Below are positions 26,291 through 34,435 of a stretch of 64,000 bases of DNA, piece after piece. This DNA comes from Bryobacterales bacterium (GTDB lineage Bacteria; Acidobacteriota; Terriglobia; Bryobacterales; Bryobacteraceae). The stretch lies in contig JADZCM010000054.1 of assembly GCA_020851555.1 (NCBI GenBank), positions 1 to 64,000 on the forward strand, given 5' to 3'. Position 1 is the first letter of the stretch, and each line of letters begins with the position of its first letter. The position numbers and the translations under genes are program-made. A model generated the notes under the pieces. It had not been told where the DNA came from. It did no database searches and worked only from the letters and a program-made list of their open reading frames with translations.

Positions 26291-27760
26291 ATGCACCGGC
26301 GCGTGGCCATCCTGATGCTGTCAGCGGTGTTCCTGCTGAACGTCTACCGGGCGTGGACCCAATCCATCACTTGCGACGAGGCTTTTGCCGAGAGCCTCTT
26401 CCTGGACGGCCCTGTTTCGAGGCTTCTGAGTGTTTACGACGCCAGCCACCACGTCCTTTACACGCTGCTCACGAAGGCCTCAGTAGCGGCGTTCGGCCTC
26501 TCCGAATTCACACTCCGGATTCCCAGCCTCCTGGGCGGCCTGTTGTACCTGGTTACGGTCTACCGCATTGCGCGGCACGCGTTCGGCGAAGGCCGGCAGT
26601 TCCTTCTGGCGGTTGCGGCGGCCAGCCTGAATCCGCTGGTGCTGGACTTCCTCTCGGCGGCGAGAGGGTACGGGTTGGCCCTGGCGCTACTGCTGTGGGC
26701 GCTCTACCACATGCTCCTCTACCTTGGCGGCGACGGCGGCGACGGCCGCATCTACAAGGCGGGCTTGGGTCTGGGGCTGTCAGTCGCGGCCAACCTGACG
26801 TTCCTGGTTCCCGGCACGGCGCTGGCTGTGCTTTTCCTGCTGATCCTCGCGGCGCAGAGGAAGTGGCCGGCGATGCTGGACGCCTTCGCCGTTCCGGGGA
26901 TTGTGACCGCCTTCCTCATCGTGATCCTGCCCCTGACCAAGGCGGCGCGCAGCAGTTTCTACGTCGGTCTCGCGACCCTTGGAGATACGCTGCGAAGCCT
27001 GGTGGCGCTCTCCATGTTCCACCATCCGCTGGATAAGCGGGTCTCCGCTCTGCTGCCGCGGCCCGAGTTCTGGTACGGAGCCTTCGGCTACGTGATCGTG
27101 CCGGCGGTGCTGGCGGCGGCCGCGGCGGGCTGCGCCGCCATCATGTTCCGCTGGTGGAAGCACCGCGATCCGGCCCAACTGGACGGACCTTCGCGCCTGA
27201 TCCTGCTCGGCGGCGGCGCGCTGGTGCTTTCCATCGGCATCCTGGCCGTGCTGCACAAGGCGCTCGACGTCCTGTATCCTGTCGGGCGCACGGGGTTGTA
27301 CTTGATCCCGCTGTTCTCGCTGACGGCGCTGGCCCTGCCGGCGGCCCTGAAACGGCACACTACGGCGTTCCGGCTGTCGGGCTCGCCTGTGTGGGCGCTG
27401 AGCGCCGTGTCGGTGGCGATCTACCTGGTCCACACCGACACCCGGTATTACGGCGAGTGGCTTTTCGACTCGTCGACGAAGCAGGTGGTGAACCTGCTCC
27501 GCGAGCGCCAGCGGGAGCGGCCCGTGGCCAAAGCGCGCGGCGGAATTCACTGGGTGCTGGAGCCCAGCCTGAATTTCTACCGGCGTATCTACAAACTGGA
27601 CTGGATGGCGCCGCTGGACAGGAGAGGCCCCGACGGGGATTACGATTACTACGTCCTGCTGGGGGAAGAGGGAGGCGTCCCGCTGATCAAGAAACGCGGC
27701 TTGCGGGTGCTGTACTCCGGCGCTGTGTCGGGCGTCTACCTGGCCGAACCCGGCCGGTAA
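26291..27760 (+). CDS. GT39-like (ArnT/PMT-type) membrane glycosyltransferase
   Basis: 489 aa, about ten predicted membrane spans. The first periplasmic loop carries TQSITCDEAFAESLFLDGP with the Asp-Glu pair characteristic of GT-C enzymes using polyprenyl-phosphate sugars. Other features: SASHHVLYTLLT-like loop (DASHHVLYTLLTKASV), FTLRIPSLLGGLLYLVTVYRIA, and hydrophobic helices up to residue 385, then a soluble C-terminal tail of about 100 residues. Likely moves a sugar from a lipid carrier onto a lipid or protein in the periplasm. Divergent from the glycan operon and probably related to it. Confidence 0.75.
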   Translation: MHRRVAILMLSAVFLLNVYRAWTQSITCDEAFAESLFLDGPVSRLLSVYDASHHVLYTLLTKASVAAFGLSEFTLRIPSLLGGLLYLVTVYRIARHAFGEGRQFLLAVAAASLNPLVLDFLSAARGYGLALALLLWALYHMLLYLGGDGGDGRIYKAGLGLGLSVAANLTFLVPGTALAVLFLLILAAQRKWPAMLDAFAVPGIVTAFLIVILPLTKAARSSFYVGLATLGDTLRSLVALSMFHHPLDKRVSALLPRPEFWYGAFGYVIVPAVLAAAAAGCAAIMFRWWKHRDPAQLDGPSRLILLGGGALVLSIGILAVLHKALDVLYPVGRTGLYLIPLFSLTALALPAALKRHTTAFRLSGSPVWALSAVSVAIYLVHTDTRYYGEWLFDSSTKQVVNLLRERQRERPVAKARGGIHWVLEPSLNFYRRIYKLDWMAPLDRRGPDGDYDYYVLLGEEGGVPLIKKRGLRVLYSGAVSGVYLAEPGR

Positions 27761-27772
27761 CTCCAGAATCAG

Positions 27773-27789
27773 GCAGGCGAACAGCCTGC
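27773..27789 (+). terminator. Possible hairpin after the GT39-like gene
   Basis: GCAGGC/GCCTGC 6-bp stem with 5-nt loop 12 nt after the stop codon; no T-run. Weak. Confidence 0.3.
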
Positions 27790-27825
27790 GGGCCACGCTG
27801 TGAGTATACCCGGGGTGCGCCGTGC

Positions 27826-27831
27826 TAGAAT
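27826..27831 (+). promoter_or_regulatory. -10 element TAGAAT for the cupin gene
   Basis: TAGAAT ends 8 nt before ATG 27840 with no Shine-Dalgarno in between, pointing to a leaderless message. Confidence 0.45.
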
Positions 27832-27839
27832 ACGCCCCC

Positions 27840-28226
27840 ATGAAGCTCTACGCTTGGGACCACGTCAGGGAAGAAACGTTGAACTCGATGCTCGCCCGGC
27901 AGGTTATCCACGGCGAGAAGATGACGGTAGCCATGATACGGCTCCGCAAAGGAGCGGTGGTTCCGGCGCACCAGCACGACCACGAGCAACTCAGCGCCGT
28001 GCAGAGCGGCCGGGTGAGCTTCGTCGTGGCCGGGGAGAAGGCCATGCTGGGGGCCGGCGACATGATTCTGATCCCGCCGGGCGCGCCGCATGCGGTGGAG
28101 GCGCTCACCGACAGCCTCGTGCTCGATACGTTTTCGCCGGCGCGGGACGACTGGCAGCGCGGAGACGACGCCTACCTGAGGGGGCAGGACCCTCCTCGCC
28201 CGGGCCCGCCACAGGCCCTCAAATGA
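27840..28226 (+). CDS. Cupin-domain protein
   Basis: 128 aa single cupin barrel. Motif 1: VPAHQHDHEQLSAVQSGRVSFVVAG, with the metal-ligand pattern H-x-H-x3-E-x6-G; motif 2: PPGAPHAVEAL, with the fourth ligand His. All four metal ligands appear present, so a metal-binding sensor or small enzyme (isomerase, dioxygenase or sugar-binding) is possible; substrate unknown. Resembles the pectin-degradation KdgF-like group of cupins in length and motif order, but this is only a suggestion. Start ATG 27840 fits the TAGAAT promoter. Confidence 0.8.
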   Translation: MKLYAWDHVREETLNSMLARQVIHGEKMTVAMIRLRKGAVVPAHQHDHEQLSAVQSGRVSFVVAGEKAMLGAGDMILIPPGAPHAVEALTDSLVLDTFSPARDDWQRGDDAYLRGQDPPRPGPPQALK

Positions 28227-28425
28227 GTGTTATGCTTCTTGGGAGCCAGGAAGGGGAATGGGAGGTCCTGGTTTGAGCCAGTCAGCCGGCCGATGGCGGA
28301 ACTCGCTTTTCTGCGGCAGCACGGGGCTGCCGTCATCCACACTGGTCTGTGCAGGTAGCCTCCGCGAGAAGAAAACAAACAGGGGTCTGCTCGCGGAGCC
28401 GTTTGACCCAAGGAGATGCAAGGTT
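28227..28425 (+). other. Structured leader of the TonB-dependent receptor gene
   Basis: 199 nt without a gene. Holds a 7-bp hairpin CGGCAGC/GCTGCCG with 5-nt loop (28314-28332) and a 9-bp stem CTCCGCGAG/CTCGCGGAG with a 21-nt A-rich loop (28360-28398), ending 12 nt before the AAGGAG Shine-Dalgarno. It could control translation or mRNA stability. It does not match a riboswitch consensus that I can recall. Confidence 0.35.
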
Positions 28426-31400
28426 ATGAAACGTCACATTTCAGTGCCGCTCCTTCTTGCGGTGGCGCTTCTGGTGCTGTTGGGAGTGAACAGCGTCGCG
28501 CAGGAATTCCGCGGTAGAGTGCAGGGGTTGGTCACGGACCAGAGCCAGGCGATCGTCCCCGGCGCAAACGTCACGCTGACCAACGTAAACACCCAGGTGC
28601 GGACGGTCCGGCAGACCAACGACGCCGGGCTTTACCGGTTTGACAACGTCGATCCGGGTTCCTATACGGTCGCCATCGAAGCCAGCGGGTTCAGCAGGTT
28701 CCTGCAAGAGAATGTCCTGGTGCGGTCGCAGGGCGACATCACGGTGAACGCGGTCCTGACGCCGGGACAGGTGACCGAGACCGTCACGATCAGCGCAAGC
28801 CCGGTGGAGGTTCAGTTCAACTCGACGAACGTCACCCTCACCATCGACACCAAACTGGCCGAGGAGATTCCACGGCTGGACCGCAACCCGTTCAAGCTGT
28901 CGCTCCTGAATCCCGCGGCCATCGACACCCGGCGCGGCGAGATGATGCCGTACCACTCCTGGGCCGCCAACAGCGTGGAACTGGGCGGCGGCACCGACAA
29001 GAAGAACGATCTACAGGTGGACGGCACGACCATCGGCGTCGGCCACAAGGCCAGCTATACGCCGAACGTGGACTCCATTCAGGAGGTCAACGTACAGCAG
29101 AACGCCGTCGACGCGGAAGTCGGCCACAGCGCGGGCGGGTCGGTCAGCATGACCCTGAAGTCCGGCACCAACGAGTACCACGGGTCGGTGTTCTACCTGG
29201 GCCGCAACCCCTCGCTCAACGCCATCGCCGACCGGACCACTCAGACCAAGAACGCGGAGCGGAGAAACATGTGGGGGGGCACCATCGGGCATCCGATCCT
29301 CAAAGGGAAGCTGTTCAACTTCTTCAGCTACGAGCAATGGAAGCCCCGCACGCCCGCCACAACCCTGCTTACCGTGCCCACGGCGCTGGAACAGCAGGGC
29401 GACTTCTCGAAGACTCTGGGGACTACCGGTTTGATGAAGCCCATCTACGACCCATGGACGACGGTCTTCGACGCCGCCACGGGCAAGGCCACGCGCACTC
29501 CCTTTGCCGGCAACAAGATCCCCGCGCAGCAGTTTGACCCGATCGCCGTGAGAGTGATGAAAGGCTTTGGCGTATACGCGCCCAACCGGACTCCGGACAG
29601 CATCACCGGCAACAATAACTACGGCAGCGGCACGGTTGGCGTGTGGAACTACTGGAACATCTCCGACCGGGTGGACTGGTACGTGAACGATCAGTGGCGG
29701 GTCTATGGCCGGGTCAGCCGCTTGCACACCATGCAGACCACCGAAGCTCCCGAGTTGATCAAGTCGGAACTGTACGTGCCGGGCGGCAGCGCCAGGCACG
29801 CCTTCAGCGTCTCGGGCGACGCCATCTGGACGGTCAACGCGACCACGGTGGTGAACTTCCGGGGCGGCTACCACAGCCTGGTGGACGACTTCGCGTCACC
29901 GGCCGCGGAACTGGGGGACGAGGGCCTGGGAAAGATCTGGACCGGGAGCAAGTGGTTCGCACCGTTCTCGGGGTCGGGTTTCCCGGACTACTGGCCTGGA
30001 ATCACCGTGGGCAACAGCTCGCTCGGAAGAAACGGTTTCTGGTTCCAGCGCCCCAAGGGCAACTCCTTCAGCGCCAAGATCGCGCAGCAGCGCGGCGCCC
30101 ACTATGTCAAGGCCGGCTTCGACACCCGCCGCAGCGGCGGCATCAGCCTGGTGAATACGAACAGAGTCCGCTTCTACTTCCGGCCGGCGGTCACCGCCGA
30201 CACGTTCCTCAGCCCCAACACGAACCTGGTGGGTCATGAATTTGCCACGTTGCTGCTGGGGGCGCTGAACAACGATTCCATCTTCAACATCAAGCCGATC
30301 AAGAAGCCGCGAACCGAGTACTATGCCGCGTTTATCCAGGATGACTGGAAGGTCAGCCGGAACATCACGCTGAATCTCGGATTGCGCTACGAATACGACA
30401 CGCCCTGGCACGATCCGGACCACTACATGTCCCGCGGCCTGGATCTCAGCCAGCCCATCACGGAGATGCAGCAGACGCCTCCCCAGATGCCGTCGCAGAT
30501 CACCAGTCTGATGAAGGCCCCCTTCAAGTACAACGGAGCCTGGCTCTTCACCGACAGTTCCAACCCTGGGATCTGGAAGTCGCAGAAACTGGTTCTCGCG
30601 CCGCGGGTCGGCCTGGCCCTGCGCGTGAACGATCAGACCGCCGTGCGGTTCGGCTATTCGCGGTTCGTCACGCCCTCCGAGTACAACTTCGTGAGCCCTC
30701 CCTACGCCGGTTTCGAGGCCATCAACTTCCTGGAGCCCGCTTACATGGGGTACGACGCGCAGCAGAGTCCGGCGCCGTTGCTCCAGGGGGTGCCCCAGGC
30801 TGTTTTCTCGGATCCGTTCCCTGCTTCAAACCCGCTCCTCACCCCCAAAGGCAAGGCCTACGGGAAGTACTTCGGGCTGGGGGAAGACAACATCACGTGG
30901 GCCGGGCAGGATTTCAAGCGCCCGGTGAACGACAGGCTCAACCTGACCCTGTCCAGGCAGTTGCCCAACGCTATCGTGGCGGAGATCACCTATTTCGTGA
31001 ATTTGGGCCACGATCAACTGTTCTCCTACGACTACAACCAGGTGGACCCGGAGATTGGTTACGTCAACAAGGGCGCCGTCGACGCCAACGTCGCCAACCC
31101 GTTCTATCAGTACCTTACCCCCGAGAAGTTCCCGGGGCCGCTGCGGAACTTGAAGACCGTTGCGGTAAAGAGGCTCCTCAGAGAGTATCCGCAGTACGGG
31201 GGCCTCTGGATGTCGTTCCGGAACGGCGCCTTGAACCGCTACCATTCCATGCAGCTCAAGGTGCAGCGGGGCTTTCGCGGCGGATACAACTTCCTGGTCG
31301 GCTACAACTACCGCAGGGAGAGGAACTCGGAGTATTTCGACGACATAGCAGCCTACAAGGACCAGTTCGAACTCCAGGAGAGCAGCAATCCGAGGCACTC

Positions 31401-31896
31401 GCTGTCGGTGGCAGGCACGTACGAGCTGCCGTTTGGGAAGAACCGTCCTTTCCTGAAGGACATGCCGCGTGTCGCGGAAGCGGTCATCGGCGGCTGGCAA
31501 CTGGCCGGAGCGTGGTATTTCAACTCCGGCAGCTACCTGAGGTTCGGCTCCATGCTCGCCTCCGGAGACCCGGCGCTGTCGAATCCCACCCCCCAGCGGT
31601 GGTTCGACACCTCGAAGTTCGCCCGGCTGCCGGCCTATACGCCGCGGACGAATCCCAAGCAGTATCCGGACGTGAAGGGGCCGATCTATTGGGAGATACA
31701 GTCCACTCTGTCCAAGACGTTCCGGGTCACTGAAAGGGTGAGCACCGAGCTGAAGGTCGCCACCTTCAACACGACCAACCGGCTTAACCGCGTCAATCCC
31801 AGCACGGACGTGCTGAGCGCAACCTTCGGGCAGACTCTGCGGCAGAACATCAGCGTCGGCCGCCAGTTGGAGTACAGCCTGAAGATCCACTTCTGA
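28426..31896 (+). CDS. TonB-dependent receptor with N-terminal carboxypeptidase-regulatory-like domain
   Basis: 1156 aa outer-membrane beta-barrel transporter. Signal peptide residues 1-26 (LLLAVALLVLLGVNSVAQ). Residues 27-110 are a CarboxypepD_reg-like beta-sandwich (VQGLVTDQSQAIVPGANVTLTNVNT, DAGLYRFDNVDPGSYTVAIEASGF). The plug follows (VNVQQNAVDAEVGHSAGGSVSMTLKSG), and a 22-strand-type barrel ends with LEYSLKIHF, terminal Phe as expected for BAM recognition. This Oar-like architecture is strongly amplified in Acidobacteria, mostly of unknown substrate, often polysaccharides. ATG 28426 has AAGGAGA about 9 nt upstream. A perfect 16-bp hairpin follows the stop. Confidence 0.92.
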   Translation: MKRHISVPLLLAVALLVLLGVNSVAQEFRGRVQGLVTDQSQAIVPGANVTLTNVNTQVRTVRQTNDAGLYRFDNVDPGSYTVAIEASGFSRFLQENVLVRSQGDITVNAVLTPGQVTETVTISASPVEVQFNSTNVTLTIDTKLAEEIPRLDRNPFKLSLLNPAAIDTRRGEMMPYHSWAANSVELGGGTDKKNDLQVDGTTIGVGHKASYTPNVDSIQEVNVQQNAVDAEVGHSAGGSVSMTLKSGTNEYHGSVFYLGRNPSLNAIADRTTQTKNAERRNMWGGTIGHPILKGKLFNFFSYEQWKPRTPATTLLTVPTALEQQGDFSKTLGTTGLMKPIYDPWTTVFDAATGKATRTPFAGNKIPAQQFDPIAVRVMKGFGVYAPNRTPDSITGNNNYGSGTVGVWNYWNISDRVDWYVNDQWRVYGRVSRLHTMQTTEAPELIKSELYVPGGSARHAFSVSGDAIWTVNATTVVNFRGGYHSLVDDFASPAAELGDEGLGKIWTGSKWFAPFSGSGFPDYWPGITVGNSSLGRNGFWFQRPKGNSFSAKIAQQRGAHYVKAGFDTRRSGGISLVNTNRVRFYFRPAVTADTFLSPNTNLVGHEFATLLLGALNNDSIFNIKPIKKPRTEYYAAFIQDDWKVSRNITLNLGLRYEYDTPWHDPDHYMSRGLDLSQPITEMQQTPPQMPSQITSLMKAPFKYNGAWLFTDSSNPGIWKSQKLVLAPRVGLALRVNDQTAVRFGYSRFVTPSEYNFVSPPYAGFEAINFLEPAYMGYDAQQSPAPLLQGVPQAVFSDPFPASNPLLTPKGKAYGKYFGLGEDNITWAGQDFKRPVNDRLNLTLSRQLPNAIVAEITYFVNLGHDQLFSYDYNQVDPEIGYVNKGAVDANVANPFYQYLTPEKFPGPLRNLKTVAVKRLLREYPQYGGLWMSFRNGALNRYHSMQLKVQRGFRGGYNFLVGYNYRRERNSEYFDDIAAYKDQFELQESSNPRHSLSVAGTYELPFGKNRPFLKDMPRVAEAVIGGWQLAGAWYFNSGSYLRFGSMLASGDPALSNPTPQRWFDTSKFARLPAYTPRTNPKQYPDVKGPIYWEIQSTLSKTFRVTERVSTELKVATFNTTNRLNRVNPSTDVLSATFGQTLRQNISVGRQLEYSLKIHF

Positions 31897-31907
31897 GCAC
31901 GCGGGCG

Positions 31908-31943
31908 CTCCATGCGCTCCCGGCCTTCCGGGAGCGCATGGAG
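31908..31943 (+). terminator. Perfect 16-bp hairpin after the TonB-dependent receptor gene
   Basis: CTCCATGCGCTCCCGG pairs without mismatch with 31928-31943 around a CCTT loop, 11 nt after the stop codon. There is no U-tract, so it may act as a mRNA 3'-end stabiliser or a non-canonical terminator. It is followed within 20 nt by the -10 of the next gene. Confidence 0.7.
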
Positions 31944-31960
31944 GCGGCTTGCGGCGCTGC

Positions 31961-31966
31961 TACAAT
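31961..31966 (+). promoter_or_regulatory. -10 element TACAAT of the M2-like lipoprotein gene
   Basis: TACAAT ends 6 nt before GTG 31973, so transcription should begin on or next to the start codon. This decides the start: the upstream in-frame TTG at 31949 would lie before the transcript. Confidence 0.5.
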
Positions 31967-31972
31967 CGCTGT

Positions 31973-33757
31973 GTGAGGCTGCCTGGAGCGACAGCCGCGT
32001 GGCTGGCCGTCCTGCTGCTGGCGGGGTGCGCCGAGAGACAGCCTGTCACCAGGACCGAAGCGCAGGATTTCCTCCGGATGTACGAAGAGGTGGACCAGCG
32101 CCTGGGTACGGTCCGCGCGCGGGCGGGCTGGAACGCCGCCACCGATGCCGGCGAACGCAACCTGGGTGAGTTGGTGGGCGCCCGCAAGGCGCTGGCCGCT
32201 TTCCAAGGAAGCCGCTTTGTAATCGAGAACAGCCGGCGTCTCCTGTCGCTGAAGCCCGGGCTGAGCGAGCCGGAGTTCCGGGAGTTGGACAAGATCCTGC
32301 TCATGGCCGCCGAAGCGCCCGCCACGATTCCCGACGTGGTGGACGCGCGGATCGAGACCGAGGCGCGCCTGACCTCGGTGTTCGACGGCTTCCAGTACTG
32401 CCTGGAAACGAGACAGGGCCACTGTATCGAGCCGGTCACGCCTCCCGAGATCGAGGCAGTACTCGCCGGCTCCCGCGACCTCGGCCGGAGGCTGCGGGCC
32501 TGGGAAGCCGCGAGGCAGCCGGGCGCTGCGCTTAGAGAGGACTTTGCCGCCGCCCGGAACCTCCGCAACCGGGTGGCGACCGAATTGGGCTACTCCTCGT
32601 ACTTCCAGCTCCAGGTGGCGGATTACGGAATGAGCGTCGCCGAGATGATGAAGCTCATGGACGACGCGCTCTCGGCCACACAGCCCTTGTACCGGCAACT
32701 TCATGCCCATGCCGTCAAGCAACTCGCCGGCCGCTACCAAAGGCCGGCGCCGGAGGAGATTCCGGCTCATTGGCTGCCGGATGCCTGGGGCCGGCACTGG
32801 CCGGGCCTGGCGCAAGGCATGGATCTGGACGGGTTGTTCCGCGACAGGAAGCCGGAGTGGATTGTCCAGCAGGCCGAGCGGTTCTGCACGTCGCTGGGGT
32901 GGCCGCCGCTCCCCCGCGGCTTCTGGCAAAAGTCGGATTTGTATCCCCCGCCGGCCGGATCGAAGCGCCGCAAGAGCGTACTGCCCTCGACCTGGCACAT
33001 CGATCTGGAGCAGGACGTCCGCTGCCTCCTGAACGTATCCCCGAGCTACCGGTGGTTTGAAACCAGCCACCAGGAACTGGGGCAGGCCTACTACTGTCTG
33101 GCGTACTCCAATCCCGAGGTCCCGGTGATGCTGCGCGAAGGGGCGAATCGCGCGTTTCACGAAGCGATCGGTTTGCTGCTGGCGGGCGCGGCCGGCCGGG
33201 AAGCGTACCTGCGGCAAGCCGGTGTCCTGCCGCCGGGCCGCGAACTGGACCGCACGCAGCGGCTGCTCAATGAGGCCTACCAGAGCGTGGCGTCCATCCC
33301 CTGGTCGGCCGGCGTCGTGACGCGGTTTGAGCACGAGATTTACGAGAAGAAGCTGCCGGAGGACAGATTCAATCAATATTGGTGGGACCTGGTGCGGCGC
33401 TACCAGGGTATCGTGCCGCCCTCGCCGCGCGGGGAGGAGCACTGCGATCCCTGTGCGGAGCGCGCCATCGCCGCCGAACCCGCCCGTTACTACGACCACG
33501 CCATGGCCCAGTTGATCCGCTACCAGTTGCACGACTACATCGCGCGGGAGATCCTGCGTCAGGATCCGCGCGACTGTAGCTACTACGGGAACCAGGAAGC
33601 CGGCAAGTGGCTTTGGGAGATCATGCGTCTGGGCTCCACCAGGGGCTGGAGGCAGCTCCTGCGCGACAAGACCGGCGAGGATCTGAGCCCGCGGGCCATG
33701 GTGGAGTACTTCAAGCCCTTGCAGGATTACCTGGACAAGGCCGGCGCGGCGCCGTAG
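31973..33757 (+). CDS. M2 (angiotensin-converting-enzyme-like) family lipoprotein, zinc motif lost
   Basis: 594 aa. Lipobox AVLLLAGC near residue 20 predicts lipid anchoring. The fold is that of peptidase M2: long helical N-terminal part (LRMYEEVDQRLGTVRARAGWNAATDAGERN), NLRNRVATELGYSSYFQLQV, PAHWLPDAWGRHWPG, and the core REGANRAFHEAIG with the third zinc ligand Glu. However, the HEMGH zinc site is replaced by HQELGQ (residues 366-371), and no HExxH occurs elsewhere. The substrate-side Tyr/His segment near the C-terminus also differs. So it is probably a non-catalytic binding protein. Start GTG 31973 is placed by the -10 element. Confidence 0.82.
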   Translation: MRLPGATAAWLAVLLLAGCAERQPVTRTEAQDFLRMYEEVDQRLGTVRARAGWNAATDAGERNLGELVGARKALAAFQGSRFVIENSRRLLSLKPGLSEPEFRELDKILLMAAEAPATIPDVVDARIETEARLTSVFDGFQYCLETRQGHCIEPVTPPEIEAVLAGSRDLGRRLRAWEAARQPGAALREDFAAARNLRNRVATELGYSSYFQLQVADYGMSVAEMMKLMDDALSATQPLYRQLHAHAVKQLAGRYQRPAPEEIPAHWLPDAWGRHWPGLAQGMDLDGLFRDRKPEWIVQQAERFCTSLGWPPLPRGFWQKSDLYPPPAGSKRRKSVLPSTWHIDLEQDVRCLLNVSPSYRWFETSHQELGQAYYCLAYSNPEVPVMLREGANRAFHEAIGLLLAGAAGREAYLRQAGVLPPGRELDRTQRLLNEAYQSVASIPWSAGVVTRFEHEIYEKKLPEDRFNQYWWDLVRRYQGIVPPSPRGEEHCDPCAERAIAAEPARYYDHAMAQLIRYQLHDYIAREILRQDPRDCSYYGNQEAGKWLWEIMRLGSTRGWRQLLRDKTGEDLSPRAMVEYFKPLQDYLDKAGAAP

Positions 33758-33772
33758 GGCGAGCCCGGGCGC

Positions 33773-34435
33773 CTATGGCCAGCCTCCCGGTCCCCGGAGC
33801 GGCACGAAACGGCAGAAGGTCGCCACGCGCGTCTGCACCCGGCCCTGGCGCTTGGTGACGACCCGGAGTTCCTGTTCCCAGATGGAGCCTACCGGGATGA
33901 CCAGCACACCGGGATCCCGCAGTTGTTCCAGAAGCTCGGCGGGCTCCGCCGGAGCGGCGGCAGCGACCGAGATCGCGTCGTAGGGAGCCAGCGGCGGCCA
34001 GCCGCGCGAGCCGTCTCCGCACAGCACCCGGATGTTGCCGTCCCGGCGCTGCTCACGCAGCGTTCGAGAGGCCATCTCCGCCAGTTCGGGGACGATCTCC
34101 ACGGCGATGACCTGGGCGGCGAGCGCGCCCAAAACGGCAGCGTGGTACCCACAGCCCGCGCCCACCTCCAGTACGGTTTCAGAGCCCTGGAGCTCCAGGC
34201 ACTCGGCCATCAAGGCGGTCATGTAGGGCTGGGAGGCGGTCTGGCCGAAACCGATCGAGACCGGCTCATCGTCACAAGCGAAGCGCCGGTGCTCCTCCGG
34301 GATGAACAGCTCCCTGGGGATGCGGCGCATGGCTTCCAGCACGCGCGGATCGCGTATGCCCCGGGCCTCGATCTGCCGGGCGACCATGTCCCGGCGTTTC
34401 GCTTCCCAATCGATCTCCGGACGAGCTTTCGTCAC
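33773..34435 (-). CDS. pcm: Protein-L-isoaspartate O-methyltransferase
   Basis: Repairs isoaspartyl residues in aged proteins using SAM. 220 aa. Seen: MVARQIEARGIRDPRVLEAMRRIPRELFIP, the signature GFGQTASQPYMTALMAE, SAM-binding VLEVGAGCGYHAAVLGALA and VIAVEIVPELAEMA, then GDGSRGWPPLAPYDAISVAAAA. GTG 34435 overlaps the TamB stop by GTGA, giving a 17-residue N-terminal extension before the usual MVARQ start; the later ATG at 34387 would also give a full domain. Last gene of the outer-membrane assembly operon. Confidence 0.93.
   Translation of the reverse strand: MTKARPEIDWEAKRRDMVARQIEARGIRDPRVLEAMRRIPRELFIPEEHRRFACDDEPVSIGFGQTASQPYMTALMAECLELQGSETVLEVGAGCGYHAAVLGALAAQVIAVEIVPELAEMASRTLREQRRDGNIRVLCGDGSRGWPPLAPYDAISVAAAAPAEPAELLEQLRDPGVLVIPVGSIWEQELRVVTKRQGRVQTRVATFCRFVPLRGPGGWP

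Noticed and set aside
28227..28425. Cobalamin or other known riboswitch in the receptor leader
   Set aside because: No B12-box or other recalled consensus is present; only simple hairpins are seen.
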